In this document: in pieces, positions 16,519-25,802 of the stretch | How the letters are laid out: each line of letters starts with the position of its first letter | How positions within the stretch are numbered: position 1 is the first letter of the stretch | Origin: Tectiglobus sp965223355 | GTDB taxonomy: Bacteria > Pseudomonadota > Alphaproteobacteria > Rhizobiales > Hyphomicrobiaceae | Assembly (NCBI GenBank): GCA_965223355.1 | Contig: CBDCWE010000003.1 | Span: 2,480,001-2,544,000 of the forward strand | Reading direction: 5' to 3' | DNA: 64,000 nucleotides | Notes under the pieces: model-generated | The model's database searches: none | Told to the model about the DNA's origin: nothing | Seen by the model: the letters and a program-made list of their open reading frames with translations, nothing else | Made by a program: the position numbers and the translations under genes

Positions 16519-18429
16519 ATGGCAACGGGTAGCAATCGCAAGGAGTCTCCGTCCGAGCCGTTCAAACGCGTGCTCGGCTATGCTGCGCGGGCTGTTGCCG
16601 GCGATGGCGAAGTGCAGGTTGGATATGCGGCGGGGCGGCCGCAGGCTGACGGTAAGACGATCTATCTACCGGAACCGTCGCGGGTTCCGACCAGCCATGA
16701 GGTCGCCGTCATGCGCGGTTGGGCCGACAGTCTGTCGCTGACAATCGCATGCCACGACGACAAGCTGCACCGCAAACTGCTGCCGGGCGCAGGCGAGGCC
16801 AGGTCGGTGTTCGAGGCGGTCGAGCGTGCCCGCGTCGAAGCATTGGGCTGCAACCGCATGCCCGGTATGGCGATGAACCTGACGGCCAAGGTTGAAGACC
16901 AGTACGCCCACGGTCGGTTTACCGAAGTGCAGGACACGGCCGAGGCGCCGCTCGAAGATGCGCTGGCGTTGATCGTCAGAGAACGCTTGACGGGGTTGGC
17001 ACCGCCGGAAAATGCGCAAGCAGTCGTCGATGTGTGGCGCTCGTGGATCGAGGAACGCGCCGGCAATTCGCTCGACAAGCTCGATACCATTGCCGAAGAT
17101 CAAGAGCGTTTCGGCCGGATGGTCCGCGATCTGTTGCACATGCTTGAGCTTTCCGAAGAACTGTCGGAGGGCGAGCAACAGGACGAGGACGGTCAGCAGG
17201 ACGAGCAGCCCGACAGCGGCGACCAGTCCGATCAGGACCAGGGTGAAGGCAGCGACGGTGAAGAGCGTGCCAACGAGGAACAAACCGCGCAAGGCGAGGA
17301 AGGCGAATTCGACGACAGCGCCGACATGTCCGACACGGACGAGTTTGATATGGACTCCGACGGCGACGAGGCGGCCGACACCGACGAGCCTTGGCGGCCG
17401 AACTTCTCCGTGCTCGATGATCCCGAGGCGTTCGGCTACAAGGTCTACAACCGCAAATTCGATGAGGAGATCGGCGCGGAGGATCTTTCGACACCGGAAG
17501 AGCTCGAGCGGCTCAGAACCTTCCTCGACAAAGAGTTGAGAGCATTGTCGGGGGCCGTTTCAAGGCTTGCCAACAAGCTGCAGCGCAAGCTCCTGGCACA
17601 GCAGAACCGGGCCTGGGAGTTCGACCTCGAAGAGGGTATGCTCGATGCTGCGCGCCTGCCGCGGATCGTCATCGATCCGATGCAACCGCTGTCCTACAAG
17701 CGCGAATTGGACACCGATTTCCGCGATACGGTGGTCACCCTCTTGCTCGATAATTCCGGCAGCATGCGCGGGCGCCCGATCATGGTTGCAGCAACCTGCG
17801 CCGACATTCTCGCGCGCACCCTCGAACGGTGCGCCGTCAAAGTCGAGATATTGGGCTTCACGACGCGGGCCTGGAAGGGCGGGCAGTCGCGCGAAGCATG
17901 GCTGAGCGAGGGCAAACCGCCGGCACCCGGCCGTCTCAACGATCTTCGCCACATCGTCTACAAGTCGGCCGATGCACCCTGGCGGCGCGCGAAGCGCAAC
18001 CTTGCGCTGATGATGCGTGAAGGCCTGCTGAAAGAAAACATCGATGGTGAGGCACTGGCCTGGGCGCATCGGCGCTTGCTCGGCCGTCCCGAACAACGCC
18101 GCATTTTGATGATGATTTCGGACGGTGCGCCGGTCGATGACTCGACGCTGTCCGTCAATTCGGGATCCTATCTTGAATTGCATTTGCGCCAAGTCATCGA
18201 GGAAATCGAAACCCGCTCGCCGGTCGAGCTGATCGCGATCGGAATTGGTCATGACGTCACGCGCTATTACCGACGCGCCGTGACGATCACCGATCCGTCG
18301 GAACTGGCCGGCGCCATGACGGAGCAGTTGGTCGAACTGTTCGATGAATCGGGCGCATCGGCGCCGCGCGGGATCGCTCGAAGCAGCCGCAGCGGAGGAG
18401 GTCGGCGCGGGCGCGGACTGGCTGGCTGA
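16519..18429 (+). CDS. cobT: cobaltochelatase subunit CobT
   Basis: This is the 636-residue partner of CobS in the cobaltochelatase complex. The first 200 residues are the CobT N-domain. Residues about 205-295 are a strongly acidic, Asp/Glu/Gln-rich linker. The C-terminal von Willebrand A-type domain has an intact MIDAS site D411-x-S413-x-S415 (LLDNSGSMRG) and the later SDGAPVDDSTLS metal loop. Gene order cobS-cobT is standard. The C-terminus ends in a short Arg/Gly/Ser-rich tail. The esterase gene begins about 30 bp downstream. Confidence 0.95.
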   Translation: MATGSNRKESPSEPFKRVLGYAARAVAGDGEVQVGYAAGRPQADGKTIYLPEPSRVPTSHEVAVMRGWADSLSLTIACHDDKLHRKLLPGAGEARSVFEAVERARVEALGCNRMPGMAMNLTAKVEDQYAHGRFTEVQDTAEAPLEDALALIVRERLTGLAPPENAQAVVDVWRSWIEERAGNSLDKLDTIAEDQERFGRMVRDLLHMLELSEELSEGEQQDEDGQQDEQPDSGDQSDQDQGEGSDGEERANEEQTAQGEEGEFDDSADMSDTDEFDMDSDGDEAADTDEPWRPNFSVLDDPEAFGYKVYNRKFDEEIGAEDLSTPEELERLRTFLDKELRALSGAVSRLANKLQRKLLAQQNRAWEFDLEEGMLDAARLPRIVIDPMQPLSYKRELDTDFRDTVVTLLLDNSGSMRGRPIMVAATCADILARTLERCAVKVEILGFTTRAWKGGQSREAWLSEGKPPAPGRLNDLRHIVYKSADAPWRRAKRNLALMMREGLLKENIDGEALAWAHRRLLGRPEQRRILMMISDGAPVDDSTLSVNSGSYLELHLRQVIEEIETRSPVELIAIGIGHDVTRYYRRAVTITDPSELAGAMTEQLVELFDESGASAPRGIARSSRSGGGRRGRGLAG

Positions 18430-18460
18430 TGGGCTTGAGCGATGGAGACGATTGACATTG

Positions 18461-19549
18461 GTGTCTCGCCTTATTGCAGCCGCAACGAGCGCGCTCGTCG
18501 TTTGTCTGGCGGCAGTCGAGCGGCCGCTCGCCAAGGATAGTTCAAAACCCGATACGCTCGGCCGCGCACCGCTCAAGGTGCGCATTGCAAGCGACGTCCT
18601 TACCCACTTTCGAAAAGACGCCCGGGCGATGCCGTCGGTCGGCAAGCTGACCTGGTTGGGCGGGCTGGTGCTCACGGGTGACGACCGCGCGTTCGGCGGC
18701 TACTCCGGCCTGACCGTCGGCCCCGATGGCAAAAGGTTTCTGGCGGTTTCCGATGCGGGAACCTGGCTCACCGGCGAACTGATCTATCGGCGGGGCCGCC
18801 TGTCCGGCATCGGCGATGCGAAGCTTGGATCGCTGTTGGCGCTGGGCGGTCGCCAGCTGCGACGCCGCCGGGACCGCGATGCCGAAAGCGTGCGGTTGGC
18901 AAGCGGCAGCCTGACGCGTGGCGTGGCGGTGATTGCGTTCGAGCGCAACCAGCGCATCGGCTATTTCCCGGTGAGGTCCGGCACGGTGCTGCCACCGATC
19001 CGTTACCTGCGTCCGCATGTGCGATTGTCAGCCAACAAGGGCTTGGAAGCGGTCGCGGTCGTGCCACGGCCGGCGGGGCGGCGCGACATCATTGCGTTCG
19101 CCGAGCGGGCGCCAGACAGGCACGGGCACCACCGCGGCTTTCTGTGGGTCAACGGGAGGGGACGGGCACGACCTTTGGCGCTGACCAATCAGGACGGCTT
19201 CGACATTACCGACATGATCGCGCTTGATGATGGCCGGGTGCTGGTGCTCGAACGTCGGTTTCGCTGGAGCGAAGGTGTCAGAATGCGGATTCGCGAGGTT
19301 GCCGCCGAACGGGTTCGGCCCGGCCGGTTAATGGTTGGCAGAACCTTGCTGCGCGCGGACCTCAGATATGAAATCGACAATATGGAAGGCATGGCAGCCC
19401 ACCAGGACGCGCGCGGACGCACGATCCTGACGCTGATCTCTGATGACAACTTCAACGCATTTCTGCAGCGCACGTTGATCCTGCAGTTCGCGCTGGCGCC
19501 GCCGGTCGCGAAAGCTGCACGCCAGCGTTTGAAACAAAAAAACCGGTAG
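18461..19549 (+). CDS. exported esterase-like activity of phytase family protein
   Basis: This is a secreted beta-propeller-like protein of the 'esterase-like activity of phytase' family, about 362 residues. The N-terminus has a signal-like hydrophobic stretch (LIAAATSALVVCLAA) and the body shows TWLGGLVLTGDDRAFGGYSGL, GKRFLAVSDAGTWL and the C-terminal YEIDNMEGMA motif with its conserved acidic residues. The frame is open from 18344 inside cobT; I choose GTG at 18461, with TTG at 18452 behind GGAG as the alternative. The gene is commonly found after cobT in Hyphomicrobiales. The true substrate is unknown. Confidence 0.78.
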   Translation: MSRLIAAATSALVVCLAAVERPLAKDSSKPDTLGRAPLKVRIASDVLTHFRKDARAMPSVGKLTWLGGLVLTGDDRAFGGYSGLTVGPDGKRFLAVSDAGTWLTGELIYRRGRLSGIGDAKLGSLLALGGRQLRRRRDRDAESVRLASGSLTRGVAVIAFERNQRIGYFPVRSGTVLPPIRYLRPHVRLSANKGLEAVAVVPRPAGRRDIIAFAERAPDRHGHHRGFLWVNGRGRARPLALTNQDGFDITDMIALDDGRVLVLERRFRWSEGVRMRIREVAAERVRPGRLMVGRTLLRADLRYEIDNMEGMAAHQDARGRTILTLISDDNFNAFLQRTLILQFALAPPVAKAARQRLKQKNR

Positions 19550-19573
19550 CCGTCGGCATTGCGGCAGGTGCGC

Positions 19574-19879
19574 TTAAGCAGCCGCTTCGGTGGCCGCCTG
19601 CTTGCGTGCCTTGGCGATTTCGCGCTTCAGTTTCTGGCAGGTCGGCGATAGGTCATCGGCGCGCGCCTTCATCAAAAACGCATCGAGGCCGCCGCGATGC
19701 TCGACGCTGCGCAGTGCATGGGCCGAAATCCGCAGGCGCACTTTGCGCTTCAGAACATCGCTCATCAGTGTAACGTCGACGAGGTTGGGCCGAAACACGC
19801 GCTTGGTTTTGTTTTCGGCATGGCTGCGCAGTTGGCCGGACATCGGGAGCTTACCTGTCAGCTCGCACTTTCTGGTCAT
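19574..19879 (-). CDS. rpmB: 50S ribosomal protein L28
   Basis: This bL28 has 101 residues. It shows MTRKCELTGK at the start, KTKRVFRPNL, VRLRISAHALRSVEHRGGLDAFL and a Lys/Ala-rich end, all matching the alphaproteobacterial form. The frame is open to 20011, but ATG 19879 is preceded by AGGAGC at suitable distance and gives the normal N-terminus. It is convergent with the esterase gene (24 bp apart) and divergent from the DUF3108 gene. Confidence 0.96.
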   Translation of the reverse strand: MTRKCELTGKLPMSGQLRSHAENKTKRVFRPNLVDVTLMSDVLKRKVRLRISAHALRSVEHRGGLDAFLMKARADDLSPTCQKLKREIAKARKQAATEAAA

Positions 19880-20016
19880 TCCATTTGCTCCTGGCGCCGC
19901 CGGCGCAGTAAGACAGCGAAGTTTGCCGCATGGTGGGTCGGGCCCGAATTGCCGCTCCGCCGGACACGCCACGCGCAAAAGGTTGCGACAGGTCGGCCCA
20001 TCGTTTGGCACCGAAC

Positions 20017-20129
20017 CATGTCCCGGACCGGATCATGTCCCGGACCGGATCATGTCCTGGACTGAACACTGAACCATGTCCGGCATCAAAGTCCGACATC
20101 AAAGTCCGACATCAAAGTCCGACATCAAA
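20017..20129. repeat. two adjacent short tandem repeats upstream of rpmB
   Basis: A 17-bp unit (CATGTCCCGGACCGGAT) is present twice exactly at 20017-20050 with a diverged third copy, followed by a 13-bp unit (CATCAAAGTCCGA) three times exactly from 20084 to 20122 plus a partial fourth. The rest of the 600-bp rpmB/DUF3108 intergenic region shows no convincing gene. Confidence 0.85.
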
Positions 20130-20481
20130 CAATTTCGGCCCGCCGCGGGCAACGGCAGGCCAAGCAACGGCTTTATATCCTTGCGGCGGGGCCGCAGTCA
20201 AGCATGTGAATTTGCTGTGGTCATCTTCGATTCCGGGCTTCGCTCGTGTGCGTAAATGCGTGTAATGGTGCGGCCGATCCGCATTTGCGGGTCCAAACGG
20301 CCCGGTGTTCGAGTTTGTCGGACGGCGGTCATGAAGAGGCATGAATTTGCGGCCTGGCGCGATGCCGATGCCGGCATGATGTTCGATGCGCGGGGGAGCT
20401 GGTATTGCCACATCGCCGACGAAAAAGCGCCACAAGGCCGAAACATAAAATCCGGTGACGGAGTTCAGGGGTTTTTGCACG

Positions 20482-21321
20482 ATGTTCCGGTCGGGTTTGC
20501 ATGTTGGTCAGTTCATTGCCTCAATTGGTTGCGGCCTGGTTGCCGGTGTCCCGTCAGCCGATGCTGTCGATTGGCCCAGTGAAGTGATTGCCAAGTATGA
20601 CATTTCGTTCGCCGGCTTCACGATCGGGACGTTTGACTTCCAATCGCGCGTGCGCTCGCGCCAGTACGCGCTGTCCGGTGAAGCGCGGGTCTCGGCTCTG
20701 TTTGGTGCCTTCAAATGGCGCGGATTGACCCGCAGCAGTGGACGTGCGTTGGCCAATCAACCGGCACCGAAATCGTATGCTTTTGACTACAATAGCAATG
20801 CCAAGGTCGGGTCGGTGCGGATGGCCTTTCAGAAGGGCCAGATCATCAAAAGCGACGTCGTGCCCTACAAGCCTTATTCGGCACGGCACGTGCCGTTGCG
20901 CAGCGAGCATTTGCGCAATGTCTACGATCCGATCTCGGCCATTATGGCGATTACGCGCACGACAATTGGACACCCGTGCAAGCGGCGTATACCGGTGTTT
21001 GACGGCAAGCAACGGTTCGATCTGGTGTTGAGCCCGCATAGCCGCCAGCAAATCCACGAGCTGCGCCCGAGCGGGCAGCCGGGGCTGGCCTATGTGTGCC
21101 AAGTCAAATATGTCCCGCTGGGTGGCTACAAGCAGAACCGCCAGACGCGGTATATGGCCAACAATCGCGGCATGCGGGTTGTTTTGCGCGAAGTGCCGTT
21201 GGCGAAACTGTTTGTTCCCTACGAGGTTCGGGTGCCGACGATCGCCGGTGAAGCGGTGTTGACGTCCCGGCAGGTCCATATCGTCACTGCGCGCCACCAG
21301 CGCATTGCGCTTGTTCACTAA
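20482..21321 (+). CDS. DUF3108 domain-containing exported protein
   Basis: This 279-residue protein begins with a signal-like segment (QFIASIGCGLVAGVPSADA) and continues with the DUF3108 fold: EVIAKYDISFAGFTIGTFDF, ALSGEARVSALFGAFKWRG, then NVYDPISAIMAI and FDGKQRFDLVLSP. The domain is predicted to form an LolA/outer-membrane-type beta structure, and no biochemical role is established. Start 20482 is the first ATG at the signal peptide. It sits between rpmB and the helicase gene in the conserved alphaproteobacterial order. Confidence 0.85.
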   Translation: MFRSGLHVGQFIASIGCGLVAGVPSADAVDWPSEVIAKYDISFAGFTIGTFDFQSRVRSRQYALSGEARVSALFGAFKWRGLTRSSGRALANQPAPKSYAFDYNSNAKVGSVRMAFQKGQIIKSDVVPYKPYSARHVPLRSEHLRNVYDPISAIMAITRTTIGHPCKRRIPVFDGKQRFDLVLSPHSRQQIHELRPSGQPGLAYVCQVKYVPLGGYKQNRQTRYMANNRGMRVVLREVPLAKLFVPYEVRVPTIAGEAVLTSRQVHIVTARHQRIALVH

Positions 21322-21542
21322 GTTGGACTGTTTGCGCGATTGCACCCTTAACAAGCCCTGGTAATCCGGTCACCGACATGAGAAAGCTCGTCACAGGCGC
21401 TTGATCTTGGTTGGATGGTTTGCAATGCCATCGGCGACGTTGCAAGTTCGCCGCAGCAATGCTTCAGGCGACAACTGGTGCGCGCCAGTCGGGCACCCGC
21501 CGCGGTTCGCCTGCGGCTGTATTGGATGGAGAGAGAAGGATT

Positions 21543-24500
21543 ATGGGGATCGCGCCAACGACCCGTATCCGCAATGTTACGGCCGTGCTAGGGCCGACCA
21601 ACACCGGCAAGACCCACCTTGCAATCGAGCGCATGCTTGACCACGAAACGGGGGTGATCGGTTTGCCGTTGCGCCTGCTTGCGCGCGAAGTCTACGACAA
21701 GATCGTCGCCAGGGTCGGGGCCGGGGATGTCGCTCTCGTGACCGGCGAAGAAAAGATCAAACCGGAAAGCCCGCGCTACTGGGTGTGTACCGTCGAGGCG
21801 ATGCCGCAGGACCTCGCGGTGCAGTTCCTGGCGATCGACGAAATCCAGCTGTGCGCTGATCCGGAACGGGGGCATGTCTTCACCGAGCGCCTGCTCAATG
21901 CGCGCGGTGATGCCGAAACGCTGATGCTTGGTGCCCAAACCATGCGCGAGGCGATATCGGAACTCATACCAGGCGCCAATTTCATCTCGCGGCCGCGTCT
22001 TTCGAAGCTGACCTACGCCGGCCAAAAGAAGATCACGAGGCTGCCGGAGCGCTCGGCGATCGTCGCCTTTTCGGCGAGCAACGTCTACAGCATTGCCGAG
22101 TTGATCCGTCGTCAGCGTGGCGGCGCCGCGGTGGTTCTCGGGGCGTTGTCGCCGCGCACCCGCAACGCACAAGTGGCGCTCTACCAGTCCGGCGATGTCG
22201 ACTTTCTCGTTGCCACCGATGCCGTCGGCATGGGGCTCAATCTCGATGTCGATCACGTGGCGTTTTCTGCGGTGCGCAAATTCGACGGCTACAATCATCG
22301 TGACCTCACGCCGGCCGAAATGAGCCAGATTGCCGGGCGCGCGGGGCGCCATCTCAGCGACGGCACGTTTGGCGTTACCGGTGATGTTCCACCGTTCGAC
22401 GCCGATCTGATCGAACGGTTGGAAACGCATGCGTTCGAGCCGGTCAAAACGCTGCAATGGCGCAACAATCAACTGGACTTTGCCGATGTCAACGCACTGC
22501 GTGACAGTCTGAGGGAGCTGCCCAAAACCAACCGGTTGATGCGCGCGCGCATGGCAGATGACGTTCAGGTGCTGGAGAACCTCAGCGCCGACCGCAGCAC
22601 TATGGAAAGGGCGTCCAGCAGGACGGCCGTCGCAAAGTTGTGGGATGTTTGTCAAATTCCCGACTATCGCAGGATATCCGCCCAGAACCACGCCGAGCTG
22701 GTGGGCGCGGTTTATGCATACCTCATGAGCGAGGCGGGCCGGATCGATGATGACTGGTTTGCCAAGCAGGTTGAATTCGCGGATCGCATTGACGGCGATA
22801 TTGATACGTTGTCGAACCGTCTCTCGCACATCCGCACCTGGACGTTCGTTGCCAACCGACCGGATTGGCTGAAGGATCCGGAACACTGGCAAGGGCGCAC
22901 GCGCGAGATCGAAGACAACCTTTCAGATGCATTGCACGAATGCCTGACCCAGCGATTTGTCGACAAGCGCACCAGTGCCCTCATGAAAGGCCTGAAGGAC
23001 AAAGGCAATCTGTCAGCCGCTATCAGTGAGGACGGCCAGATCATGGTCGAGGATCACTATGTCGGCCGGCTCGCGGGGTTCAGCTTTATTCCGGACACAC
23101 ACGCCGATGGTCTCCACGGGCGGGCAAGCCGGCATGCGGCCGCCCAGGTACTGTCTCGCGAACTATCGATGCGTGCGCGTCGCGTGGCAGCGGCCAAGAA
23201 CGACGCGTTCAGCCTGTCGCGCAGCGCTCGGGTGTTGTGGCGTGACGATGAAATCGCCGAACTGTCGGCCGGTGAAGATCCGCTCAAGCCACAGGTCAGT
23301 CTCATTGCCGACGAGCATCTCCAGGGTGCCGATCGCGACAAGGTACGCGCACGCGTTGAGACATGGCTCACCGATACAATTGCGGACCGCCTGAAACCGC
23401 TGGTCGATATCTCCCGGGCCGATGACATCACCGGGCTTGCCAAGGGCATTGCGTTTCGATTGTCGGAAGCGCTCGGGGTGCTGCGGCGGCAAGCGGCGGC
23501 CGGTGAGATCAAATCGCTCGATCAAACAGCGCGCGCGCAGTTGCGCAAGTATGGGCTGCGTTTCGGTGCCTTCAATCTGTTTTTCCCGGCGCTGTTGAAA
23601 CCGGCGGCAGCGGATCTCCTGTTGACCTTGTGGTGTTTGAAGTTTGCCAAGGACAACGGTCTTGATCCCGATCATCTGCCCGAGCCACCGCGGGCCGGGC
23701 TGACCTCCGCCGTGGTCGACCAGTCCATCCCCGAAGCGTTTTATCGGGTTTACGGATTTCATCGGTGCGGTCCGCGGGCGGTGCGGATCGACATTCTTGA
23801 GCGCCTCGCCGATCAGATTCGGCCGTTATTGAGTTGGAAGCCGTCGCCAGCCCAGCCCGAACCGCCGCGCGGTGCGACCGGCTATGGGGCTTTCACGGTT
23901 ACTCCGGAAATGATGTCGATCCTGGGATGTTCGGCAGATGAGCTCGGCGATGTGCTGCGCTCGCTGGGTTTTAGAAGCGAACGCAAGCGGGTTGAGCAGG
24001 CGGAGTCGGTCGCGGCAGCCGAACCTTTGGCGAACGAGACGGTTACCGATCCGGTTGCCGCACCCGACGGGGTCGCGGGCGCAACCGGTCCGCAGGCGAC
24101 AGACCAGGCAGGTGAGATCGCAGCCGCGCCACCGGCAGATCAGGCGGCGGCAGCGGCAATGGCCGGCGTTGGCGAGCCCGCGATTGCTATGCCTGGCGAG
24201 GCGGTCACCAGCGGCGACACGGCGGCGGTTGAGGCGGCCGGTGATCCGGGCACCGGCGGAGAGACCGAGGCAGTAGCAGTAGCAGTAGCAGAAACAGACG
24301 CAGAAGCAGAAACGGACGCAGCAGCAGTCGCAATAGCAGTGGCAACGGCGGTGGCCGACGTCACGACGGACGCGACCCTGCAGCCCGGCGATGGTTGCAA
24401 CACAGCCGCTGGCGAGCTCGCTGCGTCCGATCTTGGCGATGATCGTCAGGAAGATGACGAACTCTTCATCGAGGTTTGGCGGCCGAGCCGGCGCAACGAG

Positions 24501-24881
24501 GGCCAGCGTCGAGGACGGCGCGGCGATCGCGGCAAAAAGTTTCAAACTCCGAACGCATCGGCGCCCGGAACAGACGGTGAGGCTGGCCGGTCACCGGTGC
24601 AAGGTGAAACAAGCCGCAGCGAAGACGGTGGCCAAGGTCGGCGCGAGCGTCGTCCTCACGGCAAATCTGGCGGGCGCGACAGCAAGCCGGGGCGCGGCGG
24701 TGGCAAGCGCCGTGATGGCGCCCGACGAGGCGGCGATGACAGGGTGCGCGATGGTCGGCGCCAACCGTCGGTGCATTCTTCTTCGCCAAAAAAGCGAAAT
24801 GGCCAGGTTGATCCTGACTCCCCGTTTGCAGCACTCAGCGCGTTGCGCCAGTCGATGGAAGAAAACGAAAGCGGCAATTGA
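21543..24881 (+). CDS. SUV3/MgpS-like DEAD/DEAH-type RNA helicase with long low-complexity tail
   Basis: This 1112-residue superfamily 2 helicase has Walker A GPTNTGKT at 17-24, the Walker B variant DEIQ at 99-102 (as in mitochondrial SUV3), and a helicase C domain with ATDAVGMGLNLDVDHVAFSA and QIAGRAGRH. After about residue 820 the protein becomes disordered: Ala/Glu-rich, with runs encoded by GCAGTA-type repeats at 24271-24341, then an Arg/Gly/Asp-rich stretch (RRGRRGDRGKK) likely to bind RNA. The start at 21543 has AAGGA about 4 nt upstream; the open frame begins at 21411. It probably works in RNA turnover or ribosome metabolism with the adjacent S4 protein. Confidence 0.9.
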   Translation: MGIAPTTRIRNVTAVLGPTNTGKTHLAIERMLDHETGVIGLPLRLLAREVYDKIVARVGAGDVALVTGEEKIKPESPRYWVCTVEAMPQDLAVQFLAIDEIQLCADPERGHVFTERLLNARGDAETLMLGAQTMREAISELIPGANFISRPRLSKLTYAGQKKITRLPERSAIVAFSASNVYSIAELIRRQRGGAAVVLGALSPRTRNAQVALYQSGDVDFLVATDAVGMGLNLDVDHVAFSAVRKFDGYNHRDLTPAEMSQIAGRAGRHLSDGTFGVTGDVPPFDADLIERLETHAFEPVKTLQWRNNQLDFADVNALRDSLRELPKTNRLMRARMADDVQVLENLSADRSTMERASSRTAVAKLWDVCQIPDYRRISAQNHAELVGAVYAYLMSEAGRIDDDWFAKQVEFADRIDGDIDTLSNRLSHIRTWTFVANRPDWLKDPEHWQGRTREIEDNLSDALHECLTQRFVDKRTSALMKGLKDKGNLSAAISEDGQIMVEDHYVGRLAGFSFIPDTHADGLHGRASRHAAAQVLSRELSMRARRVAAAKNDAFSLSRSARVLWRDDEIAELSAGEDPLKPQVSLIADEHLQGADRDKVRARVETWLTDTIADRLKPLVDISRADDITGLAKGIAFRLSEALGVLRRQAAAGEIKSLDQTARAQLRKYGLRFGAFNLFFPALLKPAAADLLLTLWCLKFAKDNGLDPDHLPEPPRAGLTSAVVDQSIPEAFYRVYGFHRCGPRAVRIDILERLADQIRPLLSWKPSPAQPEPPRGATGYGAFTVTPEMMSILGCSADELGDVLRSLGFRSERKRVEQAESVAAAEPLANETVTDPVAAPDGVAGATGPQATDQAGEIAAAPPADQAAAAAMAGVGEPAIAMPGEAVTSGDTAAVEAAGDPGTGGETEAVAVAVAETDAEAETDAAAVAIAVATAVADVTTDATLQPGDGCNTAAGELAASDLGDDRQEDDELFIEVWRPSRRNEGQRRGRRGDRGKKFQTPNASAPGTDGEAGRSPVQGETSRSEDGGQGRRERRPHGKSGGRDSKPGRGGGKRRDGARRGGDDRVRDGRRQPSVHSSSPKKRNGQVDPDSPFAALSALRQSMEENESGN

Positions 24882-24974
24882 TTGGGCGCAATATTGGTCG
24901 GGCGGACCTGGTGGTGAGGATCGTCAACATTGCAACGATGCTACATTGCAACGATGCAACGATACCGAGGGTTC

Positions 24975-25394
24975 ATGGCAAAGCAGGTGTCAGAGCAGCA
25001 ATCGCCGTCTGAAACGCAACGGCTCGACAAATGGCTGTGGTATGCCAGGGTGACCAAGACGCGGACACTGGCAACAACCCTCGTTCAAAGCGGCAAGGTC
25101 AGAGTCAATCGTCAAAAGACAGACAAGCCCGGGTTTACGGTCAAGGTCGATGATGTCGTCACCGTTGCGGTGCACGGGCGCGTACGCGTGTTGAAAGTGA
25201 GGGCGGCTGGGATCAGGCGGGGGCCGGCGCGGGAGGCAGCCGGGCTGTTCGAAGAAATTGATGCATTGGGCGGGCGCAGTGATCGAGACGGCAGCGATCG
25301 CGGTGCCGATCCGGCGAGAGCAGCCGGCGGTGCACGCCCGACCAAAAAGGAGCGGCGCGAGATCGTTCGTATCAAGCGCCAAGAGATTGATTAG
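24975..25394 (+). CDS. S4 domain RNA-binding protein (Hsp15/RqcP-like)
   Basis: This 139-residue protein has an S4 domain at about 17-75 (RLDKWLWYARVTKTRTLAT, SGKVRVNRQKTDKPGFTVK, DVVTV), the signature of Hsp15-type proteins that bind stalled 50S-nascent chain complexes. The basic C-terminal end (PTKKERREIVRIKR) is also typical. It follows the helicase gene by 93 bp, the conserved order. In many relatives fdxA and carD come next; here the synteny ends in repeat-rich DNA. Confidence 0.92.
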   Translation: MAKQVSEQQSPSETQRLDKWLWYARVTKTRTLATTLVQSGKVRVNRQKTDKPGFTVKVDDVVTVAVHGRVRVLKVRAAGIRRGPAREAAGLFEEIDALGGRSDRDGSDRGADPARAAGGARPTKKERREIVRIKRQEID

Positions 25395-25495
25395 AACCCC
25401 CCGACAGCGGACCCTGTAAATCCGACGCCTTGATCGCCTTTCAGAGTTGGGGCGCTATCACACTATAGTTCGATAGGGCCTGGTGTTCGATAGGG

Positions 25496-25556
25496 CCTGG
25501 GCAAAAAAGCACACTGAGGCAAAGCCGAAGGACGTGTTCGCAGACGACCATATCAC
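25496..25556. other. about 50-bp segment shared with 41771-41829 (possible coding relic)
   Basis: This stretch (AAGCACACTGAGGCAAAG... to GCAGACGAC) is similar to the sequence just upstream of tRNA-Ala at about 41778-41827. Differences fall mostly on every third base, giving conserved peptides in more than one frame (plus TEAKPKDVF; minus TSFGFASV). Upstream, GTTCGATAGGGCCTGG is directly repeated. No full gene is present in this 407-bp interval. Confidence 0.45.
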
Positions 25557-25658
25557 CGCACAACGTGCAACGACCTATCACGGATACCGTTGCTGTTCGC
25601 GAAACAATCAACTCATGACGTGCCAGCCCCGTTGGTCCTCTGAGCAAGTCACGGGTTT

Positions 25659-25795
25659 CCAAAGGGCAATGCCCTTTGGCGGGATCGGCAACGGCCGAGC
25701 CCTTAACCAATCGCCGCTGTGCGGCGATCCTTGAGGGGCTTTCAGCCCCTCAAACACCCCGACCAGGGGATGGGTCCCCTGGACCCCGGACTTGT
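25659..25795 (+). repeat. dispersed hairpin-array repeat family 2 (copy a)
   Basis: Four perfect or near-perfect hairpins follow each other: CCAAAGGGCATTGCCCTTTG type at 25659-25679, ATCGCCGC/GCGGCGAT at 25710-25728, GAGGGGCT/AGCCCCTC at 25733-25749 and CCAGGGGA/TCCCCTGG at 25763-25782. The last three recur in order at 46269-46390, 54424-54528 and 40342-40427. It sits between the convergent S4 and methyltransferase genes and could act as a bidirectional terminator. Confidence 0.8.
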
Positions 25796-25802
25796 TGATT
25801 CA

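Noticed and set aside
18344..18460. extended N-terminus of the esterase inside cobT
   Set aside because: The extra residues overlap cobT coding DNA and come before a clear signal-like segment; a GTG at 18461 is more sensible.
17560..18675. 371-codon open frame on the minus strand
   Set aside because: Antisense to the CobT von Willebrand domain and the esterase start; no family features.
20017..20129. possible CRISPR array
   Set aside because: Units are 13 and 17 bp, directly adjacent and without unique spacers; no cas genes nearby.
21588..22892. 434-codon open frame on the minus strand
   Set aside because: Antisense shadow of the helicase core; the helicase has all superfamily 2 motifs in order, while the shadow has none.
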